In this document: in pieces, positions 16,932-25,306 of the stretch
Position numbering within the stretch: the first letter of the stretch is position 1
How the letters are laid out: every line of letters starts with the position of its first letter
Assembly: GCA_015233565.1 (NCBI GenBank)
Contig: JADFXM010000054.1
Coordinates: 1-48,425 of the forward strand
Reading direction: 5' to 3'
Source: Candidatus Rifleibacteriota bacterium
GTDB taxonomy: Bacteria > Muiribacteriota > Ozemobacteria > Ozemobacterales > Ozemobacteraceae
Length of the DNA stretch: 48,425 nucleotides
Program-made: the position numbers and the translations under genes
The notes under the pieces: generated by a model
Databases searched by the model: none
What the model was told of the DNA's origin: nothing
The model's input: only the letters and a program-made list of their open reading frames with translations

Positions 16932-19310
16932 ATGGGAAAAAACCTTTTAATAGTAGAATCTCCAGGGAAGATTAAAACCCTTTCCAAATTCCTTGGGTCA
17001 GATTTCATAATTGAAGCAAGTAAAGGCCATGTTGTCGACCTTCCCGAATCAAAAATTGGTGTGGATGTCGAAAGTGGATTTACACCGATCTACCAGGTTA
17101 CGAAGAATCGCGAAGATGTAATCCGCAAGTTACGCGAGGCTGCCACCCGAGTAGAAAACATTTTTCTAGCTCCTGACCCTGACCGCGAGGGAGAAGCCAT
17201 CAGCTGGCATCTGGCTAATCTGCTTGACATCGATCCCTTTTCATCTTGTAGAGTCACTTTTAACAGCATTACAAAAGATGAAGTAATAAACGCTATAAAC
17301 AATCCTAGACCAATAGATTTAAACCTGGTAAGTGCCCAACAGTCGCGAAGAATTCTTGATCGATTAGTTGGATATCGACTATCTCCTTTACTTTGGAAAA
17401 AAGTCAGCATGGGCCTCTCAGCAGGAAGAGTCCAATCCGTGGCAGTACTTTTCATCTGTGAAAGGGAGCGCGAAATCCTGGCTTTCAATCCCGAAGAATA
17501 TTGGACGATAAAAGTCTTCCTTCAGGTGCCTCCTAAAACTGTTTTTGAAACCCGACTTGTAAAAACTGATGGACGCAAATCTCTAGTATCAAATGAGGAA
17601 ACCGCCAAGGAAATCGTCAAAGAAATAGAGTTATCAAACCCCGTAGTTGAGCAGGTTTCCAAACGCGCAAAAAAGAGCAATCCCCCACCCCCTTTCATAA
17701 CAAGTACGCTTCAGCAGGAGGCTTCGCAAAGGTTTTCCTTCACTTCAAAAAGGACGATGTCCCTTGCACAAAAACTGTATGAAGGAATAGAATTGGGCTC
17801 TGAGGGTCACGTAGGCTTAATCTCTTATATGAGAACAGATTCGGTTCGGATTTCGCCTGAAGGTTTGTCGGAAGCCAAGCAATTTATTGAAAAAAGATTC
17901 GGAGATTCCTATTCTCTTAAATCCCCACGAGTTTATCGAACGAAAAGTGGTGCGCAGGATGCACATGAAGCAATTCGGCCCACCTCAGTCTGGAAAACTC
18001 CCGAACAACTCACCAAATACCTTTCGAATGATGAACTTAAACTTTATTCATTAATATGGAAGAGATTTGTCGCAACTCAGATGTCTGAAGCGATTCATGA
18101 TGTCCTGACGATCGACATTTCCGCAGGTCGGCATATTTTGCAAGCAACTGGGTCAACTCTCGTCTTTGATGGGTTTACTGCTTTATATACTGAAACGGTT
18201 GAAGAAAACGAAAAAGCTTCCGACGAAAACTCAGAAGCTGGTTCAAATGAAAAACAAACACTTCCCAATCTTGAAAAAGGCACATCACTGTCATTATCAA
18301 GAATTGATCCCAAACAAAGTTTCACTCAACCTCCCCCACGGTATAGTGAAGCAACTCTGATCAAGACTCTTGAAAAAGAGGGAATCGGGAGACCAAGCAC
18401 CTATGCTGCAATTATCGAGACGATCCAACAAAGGGGGTATGTCTCCAAAGGGGAAGGGCGTTTTAAACCTTCAGATGCCGCTTTTTTGACAACCACTATT
18501 CTCACCGGAGCGTTTAAAGATATAATAAATCCAGGTTTTACGGCAATCATGGAAAACCTCCTGGATGAAATCGAAGAGGGAAAGAAAGACTGGGTCGGAG
18601 TATTAACTGGCTTTTACGAACCCTTCATCAAAGATCTCAAAAAGGCGGAAGAAGGTTTAAAAAAAGTTGAACTTCACTCTGATTGTGTTTGTCCAAAATG
18701 CAATCGCCCAATGGTTGTAAAGTTAGGCCGTACGGGCAAGTTCCTGGCGTGTTCCGGGTACCCTGAATGCAAATCGACAGAAAACATTCCGGAAGAAATA
18801 TTCCTGTTCATCGATACTTCTTCCGAACAAACAGTAAAATTAAGAGAATATCTGGATAAAATCAAAGAGCGTGACGGGCATGGAAAAATAGAACCAACCG
18901 GGGAAAAATGCGAAATATGTGGATCAGCAATGGTTGTCCGAACCGGAAGGTATGGCAAATATGTGGCATGCGAAAAATATCCGGAATGTAAAAATACAAA
19001 AGCACTCCTGGAAGCCATAGGAGTAAAGTGCCCGCTTCCAAACTGTTCAGGGACAATTGTAGTAAAAAGGTCGAAAAGACGAAGGGTATTTTACGGATGC
19101 TCAAGGTATCCGGAATGTAAATTGACCTTGTGGGCTAAACCCACTGGAGAGACGTGTCCTGAATGCTCATCTCCCATGGTTTTTCATTCGACTAAAAAAC
19201 TTGGAGAATACACGAAATGTTCTTCAAAGACATGCAGTTTTAAAAAATTTCCTGGAGAAATAGAGGCAAAGGAAGAAAGTGTCCAAAAAGATAAACCCAC
19301 CAACAGTTAA
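16932..19310 (+). CDS. topA: DNA topoisomerase I
   Basis: This 792-residue type IA enzyme relaxes negative supercoils. The TOPRIM domain starts with LLIVESPGKIKTLSKFLG (residues 5-22) and includes the DPDREGEAI acidic motif (about 83-91). The catalytic Tyr299 lies in ISYMRTDSVRIS. The C-terminus holds four zinc ribbons (about 586-790) of the type CPKC...C...YPEC, CEIC...CEKYPEC, CPLPNC...CSRYPEC and CPEC...CSSKTC, more than in the minimal enzyme. An acidic Lys/Glu insertion lies at about 420-445. It overlaps trmFO by 32 bp. Confidence 0.97.
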   Translation: MGKNLLIVESPGKIKTLSKFLGSDFIIEASKGHVVDLPESKIGVDVESGFTPIYQVTKNREDVIRKLREAATRVENIFLAPDPDREGEAISWHLANLLDIDPFSSCRVTFNSITKDEVINAINNPRPIDLNLVSAQQSRRILDRLVGYRLSPLLWKKVSMGLSAGRVQSVAVLFICEREREILAFNPEEYWTIKVFLQVPPKTVFETRLVKTDGRKSLVSNEETAKEIVKEIELSNPVVEQVSKRAKKSNPPPPFITSTLQQEASQRFSFTSKRTMSLAQKLYEGIELGSEGHVGLISYMRTDSVRISPEGLSEAKQFIEKRFGDSYSLKSPRVYRTKSGAQDAHEAIRPTSVWKTPEQLTKYLSNDELKLYSLIWKRFVATQMSEAIHDVLTIDISAGRHILQATGSTLVFDGFTALYTETVEENEKASDENSEAGSNEKQTLPNLEKGTSLSLSRIDPKQSFTQPPPRYSEATLIKTLEKEGIGRPSTYAAIIETIQQRGYVSKGEGRFKPSDAAFLTTTILTGAFKDIINPGFTAIMENLLDEIEEGKKDWVGVLTGFYEPFIKDLKKAEEGLKKVELHSDCVCPKCNRPMVVKLGRTGKFLACSGYPECKSTENIPEEIFLFIDTSSEQTVKLREYLDKIKERDGHGKIEPTGEKCEICGSAMVVRTGRYGKYVACEKYPECKNTKALLEAIGVKCPLPNCSGTIVVKRSKRRRVFYGCSRYPECKLTLWAKPTGETCPECSSPMVFHSTKKLGEYTKCSSKTCSFKKFPGEIEAKEESVQKDKPTNS

Positions 19311-20634
19311 CGTCATAGGAGGAGGTCTCGCAGGATCAGAAGCTGCGTATCAATTGATTCGCAAAGGAGTCAAAGTTAGACTTTTTGAAATGCGTCCTAT
19401 GGTTGAAACCGGCGCACATCGAACTGAATATCTTGCGGAACTAGTTTGCAGTAACTCCCTTGGAAGCAATCTTCCGGATCGTGCCTCGGGTTTATTAAAA
19501 GAGGAATTGCGGGCATTGAATTCATATTTACTTGAGTCTGCCTACAAATATCGAGTCCCGGCCGGACAGGCGCTTGCGGTTGATCGCGATGCTTTTGCCC
19601 GTGAAATCTCAAGATTCATTAAAGGACACACTTCACTTGAGTTCATTAATGATGAAGTTATCGAAATTCCTAAGGATGAGATAACCATAATTGCCACCGG
19701 ACCTCTTACTTCGCCAACATTTTATAAGTATCTTCTGGAAACCTTTGGGGTCGACGGACTGAAATTCTTTGATGCAATTGCTCCGGTGGTCAGAGCTGAC
19801 TCCCTGGACATGAGCAAAATATTTAAAGGAAATCGTTATGACGAAGAGGGAGGCGGAGATTATCTGAATTGCCCATTGTCCAAGGTTGAATATCAACTTT
19901 TTGTGGACGAGCTTTTGAAAGCTGAAAAAATTCCTCTGCCCGATTTTGAGACTCAGGCTAGAAAAAGTCTATTCAGTGCCTGCCAGCCGGTTGAGGAAAT
20001 TGCTTCCACCGGAGTGGATTCATTGCGTTTTGGTCCTATGAAACCAGTAGGACTTTTTGATCCTCAGGAACAACGGCGACCGTACGCGGTCGTGCAACTT
20101 AGACAGGACAACCTACTTGGAAGCATGTACAATATCGTTGGATTCCAGACAAATTTGAAATATTCAGAACAGGAAAGAGTTTTCAGATTGATTCCCGGAC
20201 TTGCAAACGCAGTTTTTCTCAGACTTGGGCAAATGCACAAGAATATTTATCTTAATTCCCCGAAATTTTTGACTAATACTCTTCAGGTAAAAGACAAGCC
20301 GAATTTCTTTTTCGGCGGGCAAATTACAGGAGTTGAAGGATATTCTGAATCCGTTGGAACCGGCTTACTTGCAGGATTAAATGCAGGAAGGCTGGCACTG
20401 GGAAAACCACTCCTTGTTCCGCCTCCTGAGAGCATATTGGGAGCCTTAATAAAATATATTACTTTCCCTGATCACAAACATTTTGTGCCAATGAATGCCA
20501 ATTTTGGCCTTTTTGAAGGCATCTCCTTCACTCAGGAACCCGGGTCCGACAAAAAAAATGAGAAGAGCGATCGAAAAGCATATATCATCGCCCTCGCGAG
20601 AAAAGCCTTCAGGGAATTTATTGGAAGTTTGTAA
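19279..20634 (+). CDS. trmFO: methylenetetrahydrofolate-tRNA-(uracil-5-)-methyltransferase TrmFO
   Basis: The 451-residue flavoprotein makes 5-methyluridine-54 in the T loop of tRNA using methylene-THF and FADH2. The FAD-binding VNVIGGGLAGSEAAYQLI (about 10-27), the family signature LVCSNSLGSNLPDRASGLLK (about 56-75) and the C-terminal FFFGGQITGVEGYSES (about 343-358) are clear. GTG at 19279 lies inside the topA 3' end with GGAAG upstream. topA-trmFO adjacency is common in Firmicutes and some other phyla. It ends the core run of genes. Confidence 0.95.
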   Translation: MSKKINPPTVNVIGGGLAGSEAAYQLIRKGVKVRLFEMRPMVETGAHRTEYLAELVCSNSLGSNLPDRASGLLKEELRALNSYLLESAYKYRVPAGQALAVDRDAFAREISRFIKGHTSLEFINDEVIEIPKDEITIIATGPLTSPTFYKYLLETFGVDGLKFFDAIAPVVRADSLDMSKIFKGNRYDEEGGGDYLNCPLSKVEYQLFVDELLKAEKIPLPDFETQARKSLFSACQPVEEIASTGVDSLRFGPMKPVGLFDPQEQRRPYAVVQLRQDNLLGSMYNIVGFQTNLKYSEQERVFRLIPGLANAVFLRLGQMHKNIYLNSPKFLTNTLQVKDKPNFFFGGQITGVEGYSESVGTGLLAGLNAGRLALGKPLLVPPPESILGALIKYITFPDHKHFVPMNANFGLFEGISFTQEPGSDKKNEKSDRKAYIIALARKAFREFIGSL

Positions 20635-21003
20635 GGGATGATTGGCAGGACACACGGGAACTTTTTTCAAATTTTTCCGCTTGCACTGAAGGTGTGAAAC
20701 CCTGCCGTTGCCCGATTAGTAACCTCCGGTTTGACGAAGACATCGCGGCGATTCTGCGCGACAAAGCCGCGCAAAACGCAAGGTTCAGAATATCAAGAAC
20801 GGTTTAGGAATTTAAATGCTTCATTTTCTTTTCACCCATTAAAACAACTTTCCCCATATTTGTCCTGAAAAAGTTTACCATCTTTGTCAAAAGAAAAACG
20901 GATGGGCTCAATAATTAGGATTTGCAGTTTGTACAAGCAGAGAAGAATTCGTCGTAATGATAAAAAGTCAAGCCAAAATTCATTACCGAAAAGATACGAA
21001 AGT
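20635..21003. other. intergenic region between convergent trmFO and lysR-type gene
   Basis: The region holds a possible folded segment: GGCAGG (20644-20649) pairs with CCTGCC (20701-20706), and inside it CACAC (20651-20655) pairs with GTGTG (20692-20696). A GC hairpin TGCGCG/CGCGCA follows at 20755-20773. There is no T tract and no ORF with family resemblance. It may serve as a bidirectional transcript end. Confidence 0.3.
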
Positions 21004-21930
21004 TCACCATTTCTTGCCCTTGTAGATCTGTTTGAAAATATCAATAACTGCCATCACTTTTCGTGGGAATTGGCTTCCTCGAAGTTCAGCTATGTAGATG
21101 GCATTTTCTACGGTTTGGAACTGTGATTTCCCATACTGGAGGAGGGATTCATTCTCGATATTGGTTTTAACACAATGTTTGGAAAGAACTGTTGTTCCCA
21201 TTCCATGCTCAAGCATAGTGATGATCCCGTTTAAATTGTTGATTTCCCCGGAAAAATTCATCCCTGCCTGGCACCCCAGTGAATCATTCGGAAGATTGAC
21301 TTTTTTCCAGTTTTTGAAAACTGACTGAAAACCCGGATACAAAAGGAATTTGTTTTTTTGGAAAAAATCTTCGGGGATTTTCTTTTCAAATCTCTTTTCG
21401 GCACCGACAAGAATATATTCTTCCTTGCAAAATAGCGTTAAATCAAAAGCTGAGCGCCGCGAATTCCTGGTAACGAATCCAAAGTCAATTTCTCCAGTGA
21501 GCAATTTCCGAAACACTTGTTGGGATGGGCAAAGGGTTACTTTTAGGCTGATATTTGGAAAATCCTTCTTCAACCCTTTCAAAAGGTGCTCGAAATGTGG
21601 TGACCCCAAGCAACTTTCAGGCATTGCATATCTGACCAGACCACTAGGAACTGAGAATTCATTTCTGATTTTTTCCTTCAGTGAAGCCGACTCATCTAGA
21701 TACCTTTCTACATAATGCAGGAGGTGTTTGCCTGCTGAAGAGAGAAAAACCCTTTTTCCAACCCTTGAAAACAGAGGAGCACCCAATTGTCCCTCTAGTT
21801 TATGAATTTGCTGAGTAACGCCGGATTGGGTCATTCCGATTATTTCGGCCGCTTTAGTGAAATTGAGGGTTCTTGATGCAGCAAAAAAAGCTTGAAATAA
21901 TTTGGAATCCAAAATTTCCCATTCTTTCAT
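21004..21930 (-). CDS. LysR-family transcriptional regulator
   Basis: This protein of about 308 residues has an N-terminal winged HTH (LDSKLFQAFFAASRTLNFTK, then AAEIIGMTQSGVTQQIHKLE, about residues 6-45) and a periplasmic-binding-protein-like effector domain from about 90. The ATG at 21930 is chosen over the one at 21978 because GGAGG lies just upstream and it matches the family's usual N-terminus. LysR proteins normally control a divergent neighbour; here that is the exported protein at 22208, about 280 bp away. The effector cannot be guessed. Confidence 0.9.
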   Translation of the reverse strand: MKEWEILDSKLFQAFFAASRTLNFTKAAEIIGMTQSGVTQQIHKLEGQLGAPLFSRVGKRVFLSSAGKHLLHYVERYLDESASLKEKIRNEFSVPSGLVRYAMPESCLGSPHFEHLLKGLKKDFPNISLKVTLCPSQQVFRKLLTGEIDFGFVTRNSRRSAFDLTLFCKEEYILVGAEKRFEKKIPEDFFQKNKFLLYPGFQSVFKNWKKVNLPNDSLGCQAGMNFSGEINNLNGIITMLEHGMGTTVLSKHCVKTNIENESLLQYGKSQFQTVENAIYIAELRGSQFPRKVMAVIDIFKQIYKGKKW

Positions 21931-22207
21931 AATTGGCCTCCACAAATCCTTAATCATCAGGAAATGGAAACAATACATAAGATTTTGTAATGAATTGAAT
22001 AAGAAAAAATAATTTCCCTAATGCTGAGATTAAATGTATCATGAAACCGCGAAAAATGTCGTTAAGCGGCTGAACTTTTTGAAAAATTCTCATTAAAACA
22101 CGGGGCCGATTTCTTAGGGCTGCAACCAGACCCCATCGAAATTACTCTCATTCAACTTGCCGAATGAGGGGACTATTAGAGAGGCTCTTTACCACTGGAG
22201 AAATTTT

Positions 22208-23026
22208 ATGAGAAGCGTTTCGTTGAAAAACCTGACTATCCTGATCGGCATAATTCTTTTCTTTTCATCACTGAAAGGCTTTGGGGCCACCACTTCCACC
22301 ATAGAATCGGCCCGACCTGTAGGTATGATGTTGTCACAAGGGGAAGCTAGCCCCAATACCGACAGAAAGACCGGATCCTTAATGGAAAAAAACTTGGCTG
22401 CAACCGAGCCCTTTTTGGGGGCAGGCCGAAACTTGATCAACTTGCAGAATGCTAGTTCTTCGACGGAAACGGCTCAGGAACTGACGGCTCGGTTGAATGC
22501 CATCAGATCCCGAAAAGGGAGAGCAGAAAAGGGGCTCTTTTGCACCTTAAGAGATTTTATCAACCAAATTCCAGAAACCATTCAAACCGGAAAAATTTCT
22601 TTCGAAATTCAGAGTATTGACAATGAAAAAGGAGTTTTGAAAACAGGAAAAGTCTATGCCGCTTTATCAGATCCCATCAATTGGTCATTGGGATATTCCA
22701 CCATATATTTTGGTGTCAGGAAAAAAGATCTTTCACAGATGGAATTTCTTAGCCGTTGCCGTTTTCACATTCTATTTGCCCGGGAAAAACTGGCGGTCGG
22801 GCATTTACGGGGCTATCTCTTTTTCCTTGGGGATGATTTTTACGTATCATTTGCCAACTGGGAAAGCAAGGAATTTCAGGAAATGGGTGGAAAAACGCAA
22901 GATGGCCAGGTCGTCGTTGCTGATGGGCTTAAATTGATGGATCATCTCCTTTGGACCGATGCCAGAAACATTCCCCACGATTATTCTCAAAAACTTCTGA
23001 ATGCCCTCTATCGCCTCACCAAATAA
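22208..23026 (+). CDS. exported protein of unknown function
   Basis: The 272-residue product has a clear Sec signal peptide (residues 1-27, KNLTILIGIILFFSSLKGFGA). The ATG at 22208 is supported by GGAG eight bases upstream; the longer reading to 22157 would bury the signal peptide. The mature part has a low-complexity Ser/Thr/Ala segment (about 30-95) and then a compact domain (about 100-270) with mixed strands. No catalytic motif or family is recognised. It lies divergent to a LysR regulator and may be its target. Confidence 0.7.
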   Translation: MRSVSLKNLTILIGIILFFSSLKGFGATTSTIESARPVGMMLSQGEASPNTDRKTGSLMEKNLAATEPFLGAGRNLINLQNASSSTETAQELTARLNAIRSRKGRAEKGLFCTLRDFINQIPETIQTGKISFEIQSIDNEKGVLKTGKVYAALSDPINWSLGYSTIYFGVRKKDLSQMEFLSRCRFHILFAREKLAVGHLRGYLFFLGDDFYVSFANWESKEFQEMGGKTQDGQVVVADGLKLMDHLLWTDARNIPHDYSQKLLNALYRLTK

Positions 23027-23411
23027 ATGGTGAAGTAATTATCTTTTCCTGACAGACCACCGATTTGTCGATCCTATTAGAAAAAATTTCAGTTTTTGAA
23101 GAAGGAGCTGTCCATCAGTCCATAGATAGCAAACCATCCTCTTGAGAAATTCCGCCAAACTTTCGATCGCTAACCCTTTGTCCTGGCCCGAAAACAAACT
23201 TCTTTCGATTAACTTCCAGTCCATGGCGAGCAAATCATCCGCTTCGCAAAATTCTCAAAGCTTGATACGGTCTTTTTGATCCAGTGGCAATATTCGAGCT
23301 TTTCAGGAAAAGCCAAGCCTTTTCCTGAAAAGGAAATTGCTGTCATACCGGATCAACTTGTCTGATTATTGATATGCCAGGTTGAAAATTGTAATTTTCC
23401 CAACAAAAGGA
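23027..23411. other. intergenic region, holds a strong hairpin
   Basis: It lies between the convergent exported-protein gene and aldo/keto reductase. A 64-codon minus-strand ORF (23039-23233) shows no family resemblance and no ribosome binding site. The only clear structure is the hairpin listed separately. Confidence 0.35.
23299..23332. terminator. 14-bp perfect inverted repeat, possible bidirectional terminator
   Basis: CTTTTCAGGAAAAG (23299-23312) and CTTTTCCTGAAAAG (23319-23332) are exact reverse complements with a six-base loop. It lies between two convergent genes, where a shared terminator is expected. There is no long T tract after the stem on either strand, so the terminator role is inferred from position. 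Confidence 0.45.
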
Positions 23412-24365
23412 TTAGTACCGATCGCCTTCTACACCCTGATTGATAAGGGATTCAAGGCGGTCAAGGTGTTCCGGCCGTAAAGTAATATCTTGTGACGCCC
23501 AGTTTTCCTCAAGGCGTTCAGTTTTCCTTGTCCCCGGTATCGCCGCGAGGGGGACATTGCGCGACAGAAGCCATGCCAATGCAACTTGAGCTGCCGTAGC
23601 CTTTATCTCTTTCGCGACTTCGGCTACAAAATCTGCCAACCGGATGTTTCTGGCAAATGCTTTCTCGGTAAATCGCGGATTCTCCAACCTCCAGTCTCCT
23701 GGTTCCAGATCGCTTCGTGACCGGATTTCCCCAGATAAAAATCCTCGGCCAAGGGGAGCGTAAGCCACAAATCCGATGTTAAGTCGTTGAATTGTCGGAA
23801 GAATGTCGACCTCAACGTCCCGCGACCACAAAGAATACTCGGTTTGGAGGGCACTGACGGGATGAACCGCATAGGCGCGGGCGATGGTTTCCGAATCTGC
23901 CTCGGACAGGCCGATAAAGCGTATTTTCCCCGCCTTTACGAGATCAGCCATAGCACCGACCGTTTCCTCTATCGGCGTTTCGGGATCCACGCGATGCTGA
24001 TAGTAGAGATCGATGTAATCTGTCTCAAGGCGCTTTAGTGAGGCATCGCAACAAGCCTTTACGTAATCCGCACTTCCTTTAATTCCCTGCCAGCTACCAT
24101 CTTCACCGCGGGAAACACCGAATTTGGTCGCCAAAGTGATTTGGTTCCGGCGCCCCTTGAGCGCCTTTGACAACAAGATTTCATTCGTAAACGGGCCGTA
24201 CATATCCGACGTATCCCAAAATGTGCATCCAATGTCCGCTGCCCGACCGAGAACGCGAAGGTTTTGTGCTTCTGAAGAAGAACCGTAAAAATCCGACATT
24301 CCCATGCAGCCCAAACCGATTGCAGGCACGATAAGGCCTTGTGATCCAAGCTTGATCTGTTTCAT
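23412..24365 (-). CDS. aldo/keto reductase (cytosolic)
   Basis: This 317-residue NADPH-dependent oxidoreductase is of the YakC/AKR13-like type. The TIM barrel starts LGSQGLIVPAIGLGCMGMS. The catalytic tetrad is intact: Asp51 and Tyr56 (WDTSDMYG), Lys81 (ATKFG) and His124 (YYQHRVD). The C-terminal IPGTRKTERLEENW region is the cofactor 2'-phosphate site. AGGA lies upstream of the ATG. It is monocistronic here. The substrate is unknown, as is usual for this family. Confidence 0.92.
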   Translation of the reverse strand: MKQIKLGSQGLIVPAIGLGCMGMSDFYGSSSEAQNLRVLGRAADIGCTFWDTSDMYGPFTNEILLSKALKGRRNQITLATKFGVSRGEDGSWQGIKGSADYVKACCDASLKRLETDYIDLYYQHRVDPETPIEETVGAMADLVKAGKIRFIGLSEADSETIARAYAVHPVSALQTEYSLWSRDVEVDILPTIQRLNIGFVAYAPLGRGFLSGEIRSRSDLEPGDWRLENPRFTEKAFARNIRLADFVAEVAKEIKATAAQVALAWLLSRNVPLAAIPGTRKTERLEENWASQDITLRPEHLDRLESLINQGVEGDRY

Positions 24366-24675
24366 AACTCTGATGTCCTTTTGCTAATTTTCTTATGCCG
24401 TTGTCCAGAGAAGGTAGAAAGAGGAGTGATCGATAAGAACTGTCCTCGGCTGTCTGATGATGAGGTAAATTTTTCCAGCCATGAGTGAAAGAAGAAAAGT
24501 CGTTGCTATTCTTGTTGCGCAGCAACAAAGAGTAAATTCATATTGGCAATGGCAACTAACCATACAATTCAAAAAAAATCAGCGAAAAATTATTTTTTCC
24601 AAATTTTCTGCACTTGCGATGATCCAGATTTATAAGTCAAGTATTTTTACTCTTTTTCGCTGTTGTTGCGGTAGC
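24366..24675. other. intergenic region, no gene supported
   Basis: The stretch is AT-rich with a small palindrome around TTGTTGCGCAGCAACAA near 24519. Overlapping short ORFs have no start signals. The promoter of the aldo/keto reductase should be here but is not distinct. Confidence 0.35.
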
Positions 24676-24972
24676 TTATTGACTTTTAAAAATCATTTCA
24701 AAGTAAGAAAATGGTCCAAGAGGAATAATTTCAAAGTCGATTAATTTCTCACGAACAAAAGGCAATCCATCAAGGATTTTTCGCGCTTCATCAACACTGC
24801 TACATTCAAGAACAAACACCACCCCCAGATGACGATCTTGACAACTGTACATTTCTCGAAAGGTTCCTTCTTTGTACAATTTCCAAGCGTGCTTCACCTC
24901 TGCTTCGAGGTGGGGTTGTATTTTCTCAACAGTTGTTTGAGAGGCAACTTTGGCGATTGCCAGAATCTTCAT
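24676..24972 (-). CDS. small muconolactone-isomerase-like (dimeric alpha/beta barrel) protein
   Basis: The 98-residue protein has the ferredoxin-like fold pattern of the muconolactone delta-isomerase/YCII superfamily: MKILAIAKV strand, a helix, GTFREMYSCQDR, VFVLECSSVDEARKIL, and LPFVREKLIDFEIIPLGPF. GGAG lies eight bases before the ATG. Such small proteins are often annotated only as 'superfamily' members, and the reaction is unknown. A tiny ORF lies upstream on the same strand. Confidence 0.75.
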   Translation of the reverse strand: MKILAIAKVASQTTVEKIQPHLEAEVKHAWKLYKEGTFREMYSCQDRHLGVVFVLECSSVDEARKILDGLPFVREKLIDFEIIPLGPFSYFEMIFKSQ

Positions 24973-25029
24973 TTCTTCTCTCCTTTTTGAGATAATATTT
25001 TTTCGAGTGGGGGAGCGACTTCCACCGGG

Positions 25030-25188
25030 TTAAAATCTGTAACCCAAAGGAATCAGATTAAACGATTGGCTTTCAAGACCTCGACTTGGAAAATATCCAG
25101 CCTGAAAAACTTCGAAACCTCTGAACGTGTATCCCATCTCCTCGCTCGACAACAAATTCTCCTCCAAATTTTTGTTCCCCTTGATCAT
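25030..25188 (-). CDS. possible 52-residue ORF
   Basis: The ORF begins MIKGNKNLEENLLSSEEMGY and ends SFNLIPLGYRF. It has no signal peptide and only a weak ribosome binding site, with a stop codon two codons upstream of the ATG. The alternating hydrophobic pattern with a final Phe recalls the last strand of outer-membrane beta-barrels, so it may be a gene remnant. No family is assigned. Confidence 0.3.
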   Translation of the reverse strand: MIKGNKNLEENLLSSEEMGYTFRGFEVFQAGYFPSRGLESQSFNLIPLGYRF

Positions 25189-25269
25189 TTCTTAGGGCAT
25201 AATAGTAGATATTACCAGAGAAATAAAAAAAAAGTTTAAAAAAGTTTCTTCATTTTATTGAGCTTGTTT

Positions 25270-25299
25270 TTGACCTCTGCTAATCACACATGATACTAT
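25270..25299 (+). promoter_or_regulatory. promoter of the kinase-fusion gene
   Basis: TTGACC (25270-25275) and TACTAT (25294-25299) are 18 bases apart. Expected initiation at about 25306-25307 coincides with the ATG at 25307, which has no Shine-Dalgarno. This suggests a leaderless transcript. Confidence 0.4.
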
Positions 25300-25306
25300 G
25301 ATGTAA

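Noticed and set aside
20635..20800. Possible riboswitch (c-di-GMP, cobalamin or TPP type)
   Set aside because: Complementary pairs exist, but none of the conserved core bases of those classes are present, and it lies after a gene end rather than before a start.
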